In this document: positions 5,659 to 13,023 of the stretch, piece after piece
Numbering within the stretch: the stretch's first letter is position 1
How the letters are laid out: the number at the start of each line of letters is the position of its first letter
Origin: an uncultured Novosphingobium sp.
Lineage (GTDB): Bacteria > Pseudomonadota > Alphaproteobacteria > Sphingomonadales > Sphingomonadaceae
Direction: 5' to 3'
NCBI GenBank assembly: GCA_938005655.1
Contig: CALLNA010000246.1
Span: forward strand, 1-15,394
Length of the DNA: 15,394 nt
Position numbers and translations under genes: made by a program
The notes under the pieces: generated by a model
What the model was told of the DNA's origin: nothing
Seen by the model: only the letters and a program-made list of their open reading frames with translations
Database searches by the model: none

Positions 5659-6503
5659 GCCCCGATCGCCGCGGCGGCGCGCAGCCCGGCGCGAATGCGG
5701 TCCATCACCCCGGAATCGGCCTTGGTCGAATGGACGACATAGGCCGAATAGGAAAACTCCGGGCTGTCCGGCACGAGCGCCAGGCGGCCCTCCTCCAGAT
5801 AGGAGCGGATGAAGCCCTTGCGGAAATAGCCGCCACCCCCCGTCGCCAGGATATAGTCGAGCGCCAGCGGGCCGTAGCTGATCGACACCACCGCGTTGGG
5901 CTGGTCGGGGAAGGCGGCGTGATAGCTCGCCGCGAATTCCTCGCCCCAGTCGATCCGGACGTGGTCCTCGGGCGCGAGCGGCCGGTTCGTCGGCGTCGCC
6001 CGGACGAGCACCAGCTTCTCCTCGAACAGCAGCTCGGCGATGACGCCCGGGCGGCTGGGCGCGGCATAGAGCACCGCCACGTCGAGCGAGCCGTCCTGGA
6101 CCTGCTCCATCAGCCGCTCGGAGGTGTCGATCTGCGTGCTGACGGCGATCTCCGGGCACTCGCGGCGCATCCACAGCAGCCAGTGGCGCAGGAGCGGGCT
6201 CCACAGGCTCAGCTCGGCGCCGACCGTCACCACGGTCTCGCGCCCGGGCGGCAGGGCGACGGCGCGGCGCGCGCGGTCCCAGACCTGGACCAGGCTGGTC
6301 GCGAAGCGCAGGAACTGCTCGCCGGCCGGGGTAAGCTTCGCGCCGGCCTTGTTGCGGATGAAGACCGGGCGGTCGAGCTGGTCCTCCAGCACCCGGATGC
6401 GCGCGCTGACGGCGGTCTGGGTCAGGTTGAGGTTGGCCGCCGCCCGCACGAAGCTGCCGGTCTTCACCACCTCCAGGAAGGTGCGGGCGACGCCGATGTC
6501 CAC
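5655..6503 (-). CDS. LysR-type transcriptional regulator
   Basis: A 282-residue regulator. Residues 1-60 form the LysR winged helix-turn-helix (FLEVVKTGSFVRAAANLNLTQTAVSARIRVLE, then LTPAGEQFL). The rest is the two-lobed effector domain, including DVAVLYA and the EEKLVLVRA segment. The start is the GTG at 6503, giving the standard VDIGVARTFLEVV start, with AAGGA nine bases upstream. It diverges from the peroxiredoxin gene across 212 bp, the usual LysR layout with its main target. It is not OxyR: the only cysteine is C116, so the redox disulphide pair of OxyR is missing. It may therefore respond to a metabolite rather than directly to peroxide. The effector is unknown. Confidence 0.88.
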   Translation of the reverse strand: MDIGVARTFLEVVKTGSFVRAAANLNLTQTAVSARIRVLEDQLDRPVFIRNKAGAKLTPAGEQFLRFATSLVQVWDRARRAVALPPGRETVVTVGAELSLWSPLLRHWLLWMRRECPEIAVSTQIDTSERLMEQVQDGSLDVAVLYAAPSRPGVIAELLFEEKLVLVRATPTNRPLAPEDHVRIDWGEEFAASYHAAFPDQPNAVVSISYGPLALDYILATGGGGYFRKGFIRSYLEEGRLALVPDSPEFSYSAYVVHSTKADSGVMDRIRAGLRAAAAIGA

Positions 6504-6715
6504 GATGCAAAATCCTTAGGCTCAATGCCGAATGATATGCCCTTGCCTGCTGGATACAAGCCCATGGGCGCGGCGCGGGCGGCGAAATGGAGGCGGAGGG
6601 GCGACCTGCCGCCCGTTTTACGACAACTTTTTTAACGGCAAATAATCATAACATTCATTTGTTTGATGTGTCGATCTCCTCCACATTGCCCCCGACGAGA
6701 CGAAGGAGTCCCTCG
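6504..6715. promoter_or_regulatory. Divergent control region between LysR gene and peroxiredoxin
   Basis: This 212-bp gap has a GC-rich left half and a clearly AT-rich block at about 6614-6675 (runs of T, then AAATAATCATAACATT), which is the likely location of the peroxiredoxin promoter and LysR sites. A short dyad AACA-N6-TGTT lies inside the AT-rich block, and AAGGAG (6703-6708) is the ribosome site for the peroxiredoxin. I could not pick a convincing -35/-10 pair. Confidence 0.45.
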
Positions 6716-7357
6716 ATGACCATCCAGCTTGGGCAGATCGCCCCCGATTTCGAACAGGACAGCACCCACGGCCGCATCCGCTTCCACGACTGGCTCGGGG
6801 AAAGCTGGGGCGTCCTGTTCAGCCATCCCAAGAACTTCACCCCGGTCTGCACGACCGAGCTGGGCGAGGTGGCGAAGCTGCGCCCCGAATGGGACAAGCG
6901 CAACGTCAAGCCGATCGGGCTGTCGGTCGACCCGGTCGAGGCCCACCACAAATGGGAGGTCGACATCGAGGAGACCCAGGGCGCCAGGCTCGACTTCCCG
7001 ATGATCGCCGATCCCGACGCCAAGGTCTCGACGCTCTACGACATGATCCATCCGGAGAGCGACCCGACCGTCACGGTGCGCTCGGTCTTCGTGATCGATC
7101 CGACGCGCAAGGTCCGCCTGATCCTGACCTATCCGCCGTCGACCGGACGCAACTTCGCGGAGATCCTGCGGGCGATCGACAGCCTGCAACTGACCGACGC
7201 CCGCAGCATCGCGACCCCGGTCAACTGGGAGCCGGGCGAGCCCGTGGTGATCTCGCCCAAGCTCTCCGACGAGGAAGCCTCGCGGCAGTTCCCGCAAGGC
7301 TACAAGACGCTCAAGCCCTACCTGCGGATGGTCGACCTGCAAGCCGCCGCCCAGTGA
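6716..7357 (+). CDS. 1-Cys peroxiredoxin (Prx6 type)
   Basis: A 213-residue cytoplasmic peroxidase reducing hydrogen peroxide and organic hydroperoxides. The thioredoxin-like fold carries the peroxidatic site PKNFTPVCTTE with C45, T42 and R122 as the active-site set. C45 is the only cysteine, so the resolving thiol must come from another molecule, as in 1-Cys enzymes. The C-terminal extension with TPVNWEPGEPVVISP (167-181) and the length are typical of the Prx6 subfamily and separate it from AhpC/Prx1. The ATG at 6716 has AAGGAG seven bases upstream and gives the family start MTIQLGQIAPDF; the longer in-frame start adds a non-conserved leader. A superoxide dismutase gene follows 29 bp on, so superoxide detoxification and removal of its peroxide product look co-expressed, probably under the divergent LysR regulator. 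Confidence 0.93.
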   Translation: MTIQLGQIAPDFEQDSTHGRIRFHDWLGESWGVLFSHPKNFTPVCTTELGEVAKLRPEWDKRNVKPIGLSVDPVEAHHKWEVDIEETQGARLDFPMIADPDAKVSTLYDMIHPESDPTVTVRSVFVIDPTRKVRLILTYPPSTGRNFAEILRAIDSLQLTDARSIATPVNWEPGEPVVISPKLSDEEASRQFPQGYKTLKPYLRMVDLQAAAQ

Positions 7358-7386
7358 CGCGGGCGCGGGCGGAAAGGCGGCCCGCC

Positions 7387-8058
7387 ATGGCTGAGCCCGC
7401 CCCCGCGCGCCGCGACGAGGCCGTGCTGTTCGCGCTGCCGCCCCTGCCCTATGCGGCGGGGGCGCTGGCGCCGGTGCTCTCGGCGGAGACGCTGGAGATC
7501 CACCACGGCCGGCACCACGCGCGCTATGTCGAGACGCTCAACCGGCTGCTGGCCGAGCAGAACTTCTCGGCCCACCGGCTGGAGGAAGTGGTCCGCATCG
7601 CCCTCGGTTGCGGCGCGAAGGGCCTGTTCGACAATGCCGCTCAGGCGTGGAACCACGCCTTCTTCTGGGAAAGCATGAGCGCGGCGCCCTCCGCTCCCGC
7701 GGGCGCGCTCGGCGCGGCCATCACGGCCGGGTTCGGCGGGCTCGATGCCCTCGGGCGGCGGTTCGTGGCCGAGGGGACCGGCCATTTCGGCTCGGGCTGG
7801 GTCTGGCTGATCGCCAAGCGCGACCGGCTGGAGGTGATCTCCACCCACGACGCGGGCAGCCCGATCGTCGAGGACGGGGTGACGCCGCTGCTCGCCTGCG
7901 ACGTCTGGGAGCACGCCTACTACATCGACCACCGCCAGGACCGAGCCGGCTGGCTGACCGCCTGGTGGACCACCCTCGCCAACTGGCGCTTCGCCGAGCG
8001 GCAATATGCCGCGGCGCTCGGGCGCGGCGAGCCCTGGCGCTATCCCGCGCCGAGATAA
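7387..8058 (+). CDS. sodB: Superoxide dismutase, Fe-type
   Basis: A 223-residue enzyme of the Fe/Mn superoxide dismutase family. Metal ligands are H39 (in LEIHHGRHH), H90 (in AWNHAFFW), D172 and H176 (in DVWEHAYYIDHR). Q86 in NAAQAWNH is placed as in Fe-type enzymes, whereas Mn enzymes usually carry the glutamine in the other domain. FGSGWVWL (134-141) is also typical. The N-terminus is about 12 residues longer than in E. coli SodB and is Ala/Pro/Arg-rich rather than a signal peptide, so a cytoplasmic location is expected. The ATG at 7387 is preceded by a GGAAAGGCGG stretch. It sits 29 bp after the peroxiredoxin stop, same strand, probably one operon. Metal preference is inferred from Q86 and could be Mn or cambialistic. 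Confidence 0.92.
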   Translation: MAEPAPARRDEAVLFALPPLPYAAGALAPVLSAETLEIHHGRHHARYVETLNRLLAEQNFSAHRLEEVVRIALGCGAKGLFDNAAQAWNHAFFWESMSAAPSAPAGALGAAITAGFGGLDALGRRFVAEGTGHFGSGWVWLIAKRDRLEVISTHDAGSPIVEDGVTPLLACDVWEHAYYIDHRQDRAGWLTAWWTTLANWRFAERQYAAALGRGEPWRYPAPR

Positions 8059-8075
8059 TGACCTCTCCCGCCGGG

Positions 8076-8114
8076 TTGCGCGGGCGCGCCCTGCTGCTAA
8101 CAATGCGACGAGCA
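8076..8114 (+). promoter_or_regulatory. Probable P450 promoter with shared 19-nt element
   Basis: TTGCGC (8076-8081) and TAACAA (8098-8103) lie 16 bp apart in the 70-bp gap before the P450 gene. The stretch 8096-8114 (GCTAACAATGCGACGAGCA) recurs with two substitutions at 10073-10091 upstream of the SDR gene, covering the -10 box and the expected transcription start. The repeat suggests both promoters share a regulator. Confidence 0.45.
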
Positions 8115-8128
8115 CGCAGGGGAGAGCG

Positions 8129-9400
8129 ATGGCGGCCGAACCGAACTTCTTTGCCGATCCGGCGATCATCGCCGATCCGCGCGGCTACTTCGAGACGATG
8201 CGCGCCAAGGGGCCCGTGGCCCGGGAGAACCATCACGGCACGCTGATGGTCACGGGCTACGACGCGGCGGTCGAGGTCCTGACCAACCGCGACGGCACCT
8301 ATTCCAATGCCTGCTCGGTCGTCGGCCCGATCCCGGAGCTGCCCTTCGCCGCGGCGGAAGGCGCGGACTTCCGGGAGGAGCTGGAGCGCCACCGGCAGGA
8401 CCTGCCCTGGGCGGACCACCTGGTCTGCTTCGACGGGGCCAAGCACGCCGAGCACCGCGCCCTGCTCGGCAGCCTGCTCACCTACAAGCGCCTCAAGCAG
8501 AACGAGGACTACCTGCACGGCCTGGCCGACCGCCTGCTCGACGGCGTGATCGGGCAAGGCCCGCGCAACGTGATGCGCGAATATGCCCACGCGACGACCG
8601 TCTATGCGATCTCCGACCTGCTCGGCATCCCTCTGGAGGACCGCGCCGAGCTGCTGGAGCTGATCGGCGCGCCGCCCAGCCAGCTCGACGGCGACGCGGT
8701 CCACAAGGTCGGCCCCGATCCGCTGATCTTCCTCAAGCCGCGGTTCGACGGATACCTGCGGCAACGGCAGGCGCGGCCGGGCGGGGACCTGCTGAGCGAG
8801 CTGGCCAACGCCTCGTTCAGGGACGGGCGCAAGCCCGACCTCGCCATGCTCTCGGCCCTCGCCCGCTTCCTGTTCGGCGCAGGGCAGGACACGACCTCGC
8901 GGCTGATCGCGATGGCGATCCTGATCCTCGGCGAGAACCCCGGGCTCCAGGCCCGGCTCCGCGCGGAGCCGGCGCGGATTCCCGACTTCCTCGAGGAAGC
9001 ACTGCGCCACGACGCGCCGGTGAAGGTCGCCTACCGCCTGGCCGTGGCCGACACCGCCATCGGCGAGGTCCCGGTTCCGGCGGGGACCCTGGTGACGGTC
9101 TGCCTCAGCGCCGCCAACAACGATCCCGGCCATTTCCCCGATCCGCAGCGCTTCGACATCGGCCGCCCGGCCCTGCGCGATCACCTCGGCTTCAGCCGGG
9201 GCGCGCACGGCTGCCTCGGCGCCCCGCTCGGCCGGATGGAGGCGCGGATCGCGATCGAGCGGCTGCTCGCCCGCACCGCCGCGATCCGGATCTCGGACGA
9301 GCATCACGGCCCCGCCGGGCAGCGCCGCTATCGGTTCGAGCCAACCTACACCTTCCGCAGCCTCGCCGACCTCTACGTCGCGCTGGACCCGGCGGATTAG
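8129..9400 (+). CDS. Bacterial cytochrome P450 monooxygenase
   Basis: A 423-residue soluble P450 that would insert one oxygen atom into an organic substrate using electrons from a ferredoxin and its reductase, neither of which is encoded in this window. The I-helix oxygen-activation motif AGQDT is at 251-255, the K-helix ExxR is E290-R293, and the haem-binding loop FSRGAHGCLG runs from 355 to 364 with C362 as the thiolate ligand. There is no membrane anchor, as expected for bacterial class I enzymes. The ATG at 8129 has GGGGAGAG just upstream; the longer in-frame start lies inside the SOD gene. It converges on a TetR gene, overlapping it by four bases, and precedes a cluster of SDR, CMD-like and SnoaL-like genes, suggesting it starts degradation or modification of an alicyclic or terpenoid-like compound. 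Substrate unknown. Confidence 0.93.
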   Translation: MAAEPNFFADPAIIADPRGYFETMRAKGPVARENHHGTLMVTGYDAAVEVLTNRDGTYSNACSVVGPIPELPFAAAEGADFREELERHRQDLPWADHLVCFDGAKHAEHRALLGSLLTYKRLKQNEDYLHGLADRLLDGVIGQGPRNVMREYAHATTVYAISDLLGIPLEDRAELLELIGAPPSQLDGDAVHKVGPDPLIFLKPRFDGYLRQRQARPGGDLLSELANASFRDGRKPDLAMLSALARFLFGAGQDTTSRLIAMAILILGENPGLQARLRAEPARIPDFLEEALRHDAPVKVAYRLAVADTAIGEVPVPAGTLVTVCLSAANNDPGHFPDPQRFDIGRPALRDHLGFSRGAHGCLGAPLGRMEARIAIERLLARTAAIRISDEHHGPAGQRRYRFEPTYTFRSLADLYVALDPAD

Positions 9401-9996
9401 GCGACCGGCTCGATCTCGTCGAAGAAGGCCGCCAGCGCGCCCAGCACCTCGGCATGGCCCGCATCGACGCCGAGCTGGTTCTCGCGCGAGAGCAGCAAGG
9501 CGAGGCTGGTGATCGTCACCGCCAGCCCCGCCGCGCCGAGGCGGCCGGCCTGCGGCTTGCGGGCGAGCGCCCGGTCCAGGACCGCCACCTCCAGGGTGCG
9601 GGCCTGCTCGATGAAGCGGATCACCTCGCGTTGCAGCCCGTCGATGCGGTTGGCTAGGGCCATGAACTCGGCGATCAGGCGGGAGTCGGTGGAATGGAGG
9701 CTGATGTCCCAGATCGCCCGCAGCGGCCGCGCCGATTCCGCAGCCTCGGCCAGGCGCGCCAGCTCGCGCTCGGCCATGCGCCGGAACAGCGAGACGACCA
9801 GCTCGTCCATCGTCCGGAAATAGTAATAGACCAGCCGCTGCTTGACCCCGATCCGCTCGGCGACCCGGCGCGAGGTCAGCGCGGCATGGCCCTCCTCGCG
9901 CAGGATCGCGGCGGCGCCGTCGAGCATGGCGTGCCAGTTGTCCGAGCCCTCGGGACCCATGCGCCGCTCGGATTTTGGTCTTGCGGGGCTGCTCAT
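9397..9996 (-). CDS. TetR-family transcriptional regulator
   Basis: A 199-residue regulator with an N-terminal TetR helix-turn-helix (about residues 22-69; LTSRRVAERIGVKQRLVYYYFRTMDEL region) and a helical ligand-binding domain. The start at 9996 gives a short basic tail before the domain; M13 or M24 are alternatives. Its 3' end overlaps the convergent P450 stop by four bases (TTAG read as both stops). It diverges from the first SDR gene, with 118 bp between the two starts. TetR proteins commonly repress adjacent catabolic genes, and the shared element upstream of both the P450 and SDR genes is a candidate target. Ligand unknown, probably the pathway substrate or an intermediate. Confidence 0.9.
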   Translation of the reverse strand: MSSPARPKSERRMGPEGSDNWHAMLDGAAAILREEGHAALTSRRVAERIGVKQRLVYYYFRTMDELVVSLFRRMAERELARLAEAAESARPLRAIWDISLHSTDSRLIAEFMALANRIDGLQREVIRFIEQARTLEVAVLDRALARKPQAGRLGAAGLAVTITSLALLLSRENQLGVDAGHAEVLGALAAFFDEIEPVA

Positions 9997-10051
9997 GCGG
10001 CCGTCCTACTGGCCCCTCCGGCGCGCGTAAAGGCCGCCCGCCCCGGGGCGA

Positions 10052-10091
10052 TTGACCGGGTCCGGCACGCCCGCTAACAATCCGACGAACA
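10052..10091 (+). promoter_or_regulatory. Probable SDR-operon promoter with shared 19-nt element
   Basis: TTGACC (10052-10057), 17 bp, then TAACAA (10075-10080) form a good promoter 35 bp before the SDR start codon. Positions 10073-10091 (GCTAACAATCCGACGAACA) match 17 of 19 bases of the element at 8096-8114 upstream of the P450 gene. A ten-base palindrome GCCCCGGGGC lies just upstream (10040-10049). Confidence 0.5.
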
Positions 10092-10114
10092 AGGCGCCGC
10101 GGGAGAGGATCGAG

Positions 10115-10879
10115 ATGACGACGACGGGCACCGGCCGGCTCACGGGCAAGGTCGCGATCGTGACCGGCGGCGGCCAGGGGATCGGCGCGGCGATCGCCCT
10201 CGCCTATGCGCGCGAAGGGGCCAGGGTCGTCGTCACCGGGCGAACCTCAAGCAAGCTTGAGGATGTCGCCGCCAAGGCCGCAGCCGGGAGCATCGTGCCC
10301 CTCGAAGCGCTCGCCGGGAACAAGGCCCATGCCGAGCGGACCGTGGCCGAGGCCCTGTCGCGCTTCGGCCGGGTCGACGTGCTGGTCAACAACGCCCACA
10401 CCTTCACCGACCACCTGCCGCTCGAGGACCCGAGGATGGAGGAGCATTGCCTGGTCGACATGCAGTCGGCCTTCATCGGCTCGCTCCAGCTCATGCAGCT
10501 CTGCTTCCCGCACATGCGCGACCAGGGCGGCGGCTCGGTGATCAACATGGGGTCGAGCTACGGCATCCGCTGCGAGCCGGGCTTCCTCGCCTATGCCGCG
10601 AGCAAGGAGGCGATCCGCGCCCTGACCCGCACCGCGGCGCGCGAATGGGGCAGGCACAAGATCCGGGTCAACACGGTGCTGCCCTCGGCGATGTCGCCCA
10701 AGGCGCTGTGGTATCTGGAGGAGAGCAAGACCTACGACCTCGAACTGGCCAAGGTCTCGCTCGGCGTCTTCGGCACGCCCGAGGACATCACGCCGACCGC
10801 GCTGTTCCTCGCCAGCGACGAATCCCGCTACGTCACCGGCCAGACGATCGGGGTCGACGGCGGCTCGACGATGCTCTGA
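10115..10879 (+). CDS. Short-chain dehydrogenase/reductase (SDR)
   Basis: A 254-residue classical SDR, an NAD(P)-dependent alcohol/ketone oxidoreductase. The Rossmann cofactor motif TGGGQGIG is at 17-24, NNAH at 92-95 (the last residue differs from the usual NNAG), and the catalytic set is S147/S148, Y160 and K164 (YAASK). The C-terminus ends in the common family pattern YVTGQTIGVDGGSTML. R43 after the second beta strand (VVVTGR) hints at NADP preference, which is tentative. The ATG at 10115 follows GGGAGAGGA. It is the first gene of a four-gene same-strand run with 28-54 bp gaps, so it probably heads an operon. A likely role is oxidising an alcohol made by the P450, or a related ring step. 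Confidence 0.92.
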   Translation: MTTTGTGRLTGKVAIVTGGGQGIGAAIALAYAREGARVVVTGRTSSKLEDVAAKAAAGSIVPLEALAGNKAHAERTVAEALSRFGRVDVLVNNAHTFTDHLPLEDPRMEEHCLVDMQSAFIGSLQLMQLCFPHMRDQGGGSVINMGSSYGIRCEPGFLAYAASKEAIRALTRTAAREWGRHKIRVNTVLPSAMSPKALWYLEESKTYDLELAKVSLGVFGTPEDITPTALFLASDESRYVTGQTIGVDGGSTML

Positions 10880-10907
10880 CGACCGCTCCCAGGCAGGAAC
10901 CGACCCG

Positions 10908-11486
10908 ATGACCGAACCCCGCATCCCCCCGCTGCCGCGCGCGGAATGGACCGACGAGGCGCGCGACGTCTTCGCCTATTGGGAGGGCGAGGAGGCGCGC
11001 CGCGACGGCTCGCGCTCCAACATCATGATGACGCTGGCCCAGCATCCCCGGCTGGCCCTCGCCACGCTCGACCTCGGCAAGTACTTCATGCTGGAATCGA
11101 CGCTCTCGGCGCGGCAGATCAAGCTCATCATCCTGCGCGTGGCCCACCGCTACGGCTCGACCTACCAGTGGACGCACAATTCGCTCGGGGCGAAGCAGGT
11201 CGGCGTCACCGACGCGGAGATCGAGGCGGTCAGGACCGGCCCCGAGGCGGCGGTCTGGCAGCCCGGCGACCGTGTGCTGCTGCGCGTCGTCGACCAAGTC
11301 GGCGACGGCGGCCGGATCGACGACGCGACCTGGGCGGAGCTCGCCGCGCGGTTCGACCGGCGCTTCGCCATGGACCTGATCCATGCCGCGGGCTACTTCA
11401 CCATGGTCGCCTGGGGGCTGATCGCGATGGGCGTAGAGGTCGAGCCGGACTTCGCCGAGTTCTCCCGCAACCGGGCCAAGGACTAG
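10908..11486 (+). CDS. Carboxymuconolactone decarboxylase-like (CMD/AhpD fold) protein
   Basis: A 192-residue protein of the CMD/AhpD fold. The recognisable core is LSARQIKLIILRVAHRYGSTYQWTHNSLGAKQVG (66-99), where the W88-T-H90 motif matches the conserved E/QWxxH segment of the family. A second helical unit around MDLIHAAGYFTMVAWGLIA follows. There is no cysteine anywhere, so AhpD-type thiol chemistry (CxxC) is excluded. Related proteins are frequent in ring-degradation gene clusters, but a specific reaction has seldom been shown. The start at 10908 lies 28 bp after the SDR stop, with AGGCAGGA upstream. The gene sits between two SDR genes, probably in one transcript. Confidence 0.85.
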   Translation: MTEPRIPPLPRAEWTDEARDVFAYWEGEEARRDGSRSNIMMTLAQHPRLALATLDLGKYFMLESTLSARQIKLIILRVAHRYGSTYQWTHNSLGAKQVGVTDAEIEAVRTGPEAAVWQPGDRVLLRVVDQVGDGGRIDDATWAELAARFDRRFAMDLIHAAGYFTMVAWGLIAMGVEVEPDFAEFSRNRAKD

Positions 11487-11534
11487 ACGGCGCGCCGACA
11501 CCAACCACCAATTCAGCATGACGGAGAGACCAGG

Positions 11535-12404
11535 ATGACACAATCGGCACCGATCGCGATCGTGACCGGCGCGAGCCGGGGCGCGGGGCGCGGCATCGCG
11601 ATCGCGCTCGGGCGGCACGGCTGCACGGTCTATGTGACCGGCCGCTCGCGCGAGGCGGGCGACCACCCGCTGCCCGGCACGATCTACGAGACCGCCCAGG
11701 CCGTGACCGCGGCGGGCGGCAAGGGCATCGCCGTCCACTGCAACCATGCCGACGACGCCCAGGTCGAGGCCCTGTTCGACCAGGTCGAGGCCGAGCAGGG
11801 GCGGCTCGACATCCTCGTCAACAACGCCGCCGCGATCCACGACGAGCTGACCCAGCCCGGCGAGTTCTGGGAAAAGCCGCTGAAGCTCTCCGGCCTGATC
11901 GATGTCGGGGTGCGCAGCGGCTATGTCGCGAGCTGGCACGCGGCGCGGATCATGACGCGGCAGGACCACGGGCTGATCGTCTTCACCTCGGCCTCGGGCG
12001 CGGCGCACTACTCGCTCGGCCCGGCCTACGGCGCGCACAAGGTCGGCATGGACAAGATGGCCTTCGACATGGCGGCGGACTTCCGCCACGCCGGCCGGAA
12101 CGTCGCGGTCGTCTCGATCTGGATGGGCGCCCTGCTCACCGACCGGCTCAAGGCGATCATCGCCGCCGACCGCGAGAAGTTCGGCCACCTCGAAGGCCAT
12201 TGCGAATCGCCCGAATTCACCGGCGAGGTCATCTGGGGCCTCTACCACGATCCCGACCTGCCCGCGCTCAGCGGCTCGACCCTGGTCGGCGCGGAGATCG
12301 CCCGCAAGTACGGCATCACCGAGGAGGGCGGCCGCGTCCCCGCCACGGCGCAGGAGATCCACGGCGTCGCGCCGATCGCCTTCCATCCGGCGGTCATCCG
12401 CTAG
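11535..12404 (+). CDS. Short-chain dehydrogenase/reductase (SDR), DHRS1-like
   Basis: A 289-residue SDR. The cofactor motif TGASRGAGRGIA begins at residue 11, NNAA is at 96-99, and the catalytic residues are S152/S154, Y165 and K169 (YGAHK). The arginine in VTGRSR favours NADPH. A longer region between the NNAA and the catalytic serine, and a long C-terminal segment after the VSIWMGALLTDRL loop, resemble the DHRS1-type subgroup rather than FabG. Start ATG at 11535 with GGAGAG upstream, 48 bp after the CMD-like gene. It likely acts in the same pathway as the first SDR on a different intermediate; the substrate is not deducible. Confidence 0.92.
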   Translation: MTQSAPIAIVTGASRGAGRGIAIALGRHGCTVYVTGRSREAGDHPLPGTIYETAQAVTAAGGKGIAVHCNHADDAQVEALFDQVEAEQGRLDILVNNAAAIHDELTQPGEFWEKPLKLSGLIDVGVRSGYVASWHAARIMTRQDHGLIVFTSASGAAHYSLGPAYGAHKVGMDKMAFDMAADFRHAGRNVAVVSIWMGALLTDRLKAIIAADREKFGHLEGHCESPEFTGEVIWGLYHDPDLPALSGSTLVGAEIARKYGITEEGGRVPATAQEIHGVAPIAFHPAVIR

Positions 12405-12458
12405 GCCCGCTCGCGCCGCCCCTTGCCGACCGCCTGTTCAACTACCGGGAGAGAATAC

Positions 12459-13016
12459 GTGACCGTCGACCTCGAAGCGCTGGCGCGCGACGTCGCCTAC
12501 CTCAAGGACCGCCTCGCCATCGAAGACTGCATCCACCGCCACGCGCGCGGGCACGATCGGTTCGACGTCGAGCTGATGACCGCCTGCTACCACGCAGACG
12601 GCATCGACGAGCACGGCGCGGCGGCGATCAACCGGGGGCCGGACTACGGCGAATGGGCCAACCAGGTCCACGCCCAGGGCGCCCTGCTCAACCTGCACAA
12701 CATCACCACCCACACCTGCGAGATCGACGGCGACACCGCCCATGCCGAAAGCTACGTGCTGGTCGGCCTGCTCAACCCGGACGGGGTGAGCGTCCGCTTC
12801 ATCAACGGCCGCTACGTCGACCGGCTGGAGAAGCGCGACGGCGAATGGAAGATCGCGCTGCGCCGCTGCACACTCGACTTCATGCTCCAGGGCGACGCCT
12901 CGCTGCTCAAGTCGCCCTACATCTCGGCCGCGGGCTACATCAAGGGCCAGCGCGACCGCAGCGACGTCTCCTACCAGCGCCCGCTCTCGCTGGAGAAGGC
13001 GGTGGAGCGGCTGTAG
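12459..13016 (+). CDS. SnoaL-like / NTF2-fold protein
   Basis: A 185-residue protein of the SnoaL_4-like group in the NTF2 fold (cone-shaped alpha+beta barrel). The opening helix ALARDVAYLKDRLAIEDCIHRHARGHDRFDVELMTACYHADG is characteristic, with later strands TTHTCEIDGDTAHAESYVL and WKIALRRCTLDFML. Members include isomerases, dehydratases and ring-cleavage helpers in polyketide and steroid-like pathways, and others with no known activity. The GTG at 12459 is chosen over an upstream in-frame start because it has GGGAGAG five to six bases before it and gives the conserved N-terminus. It is last in the run of four same-strand genes, 54 bp after the SDR, and converges on the ABC-F gene seven bases away. 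No terminator is evident there. Confidence 0.87.
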   Translation: MTVDLEALARDVAYLKDRLAIEDCIHRHARGHDRFDVELMTACYHADGIDEHGAAAINRGPDYGEWANQVHAQGALLNLHNITTHTCEIDGDTAHAESYVLVGLLNPDGVSVRFINGRYVDRLEKRDGEWKIALRRCTLDFMLQGDASLLKSPYISAAGYIKGQRDRSDVSYQRPLSLEKAVERL

Positions 13017-13023
13017 CTCCCCC

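Noticed and set aside
5655..6503. LysR regulator as OxyR, given the adjacent peroxiredoxin
   Set aside because: It has one cysteine (C116) and lacks the two-cysteine redox pair and surrounding sequence of OxyR.
5167..6525. Possible 452-residue fusion protein on the minus strand
   Set aside because: Only the last 163 residues (from the ATG at 5658) are real coding sequence; the upstream part is the wrong frame of the LysR gene. The two genes overlap by four bases rather than being fused.
7387..8058. Mn-type superoxide dismutase
   Set aside because: The active-site glutamine lies in the NAAQAWNH segment as in Fe-type enzymes; Mn use cannot be fully excluded without assay.
10040..10049. GCCCCGGGGC palindrome as a TetR operator
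   Set aside because: Too short and too GC-biased to call on its own; no second copy was seen upstream of the P450 gene, unlike the 19-nt shared element.
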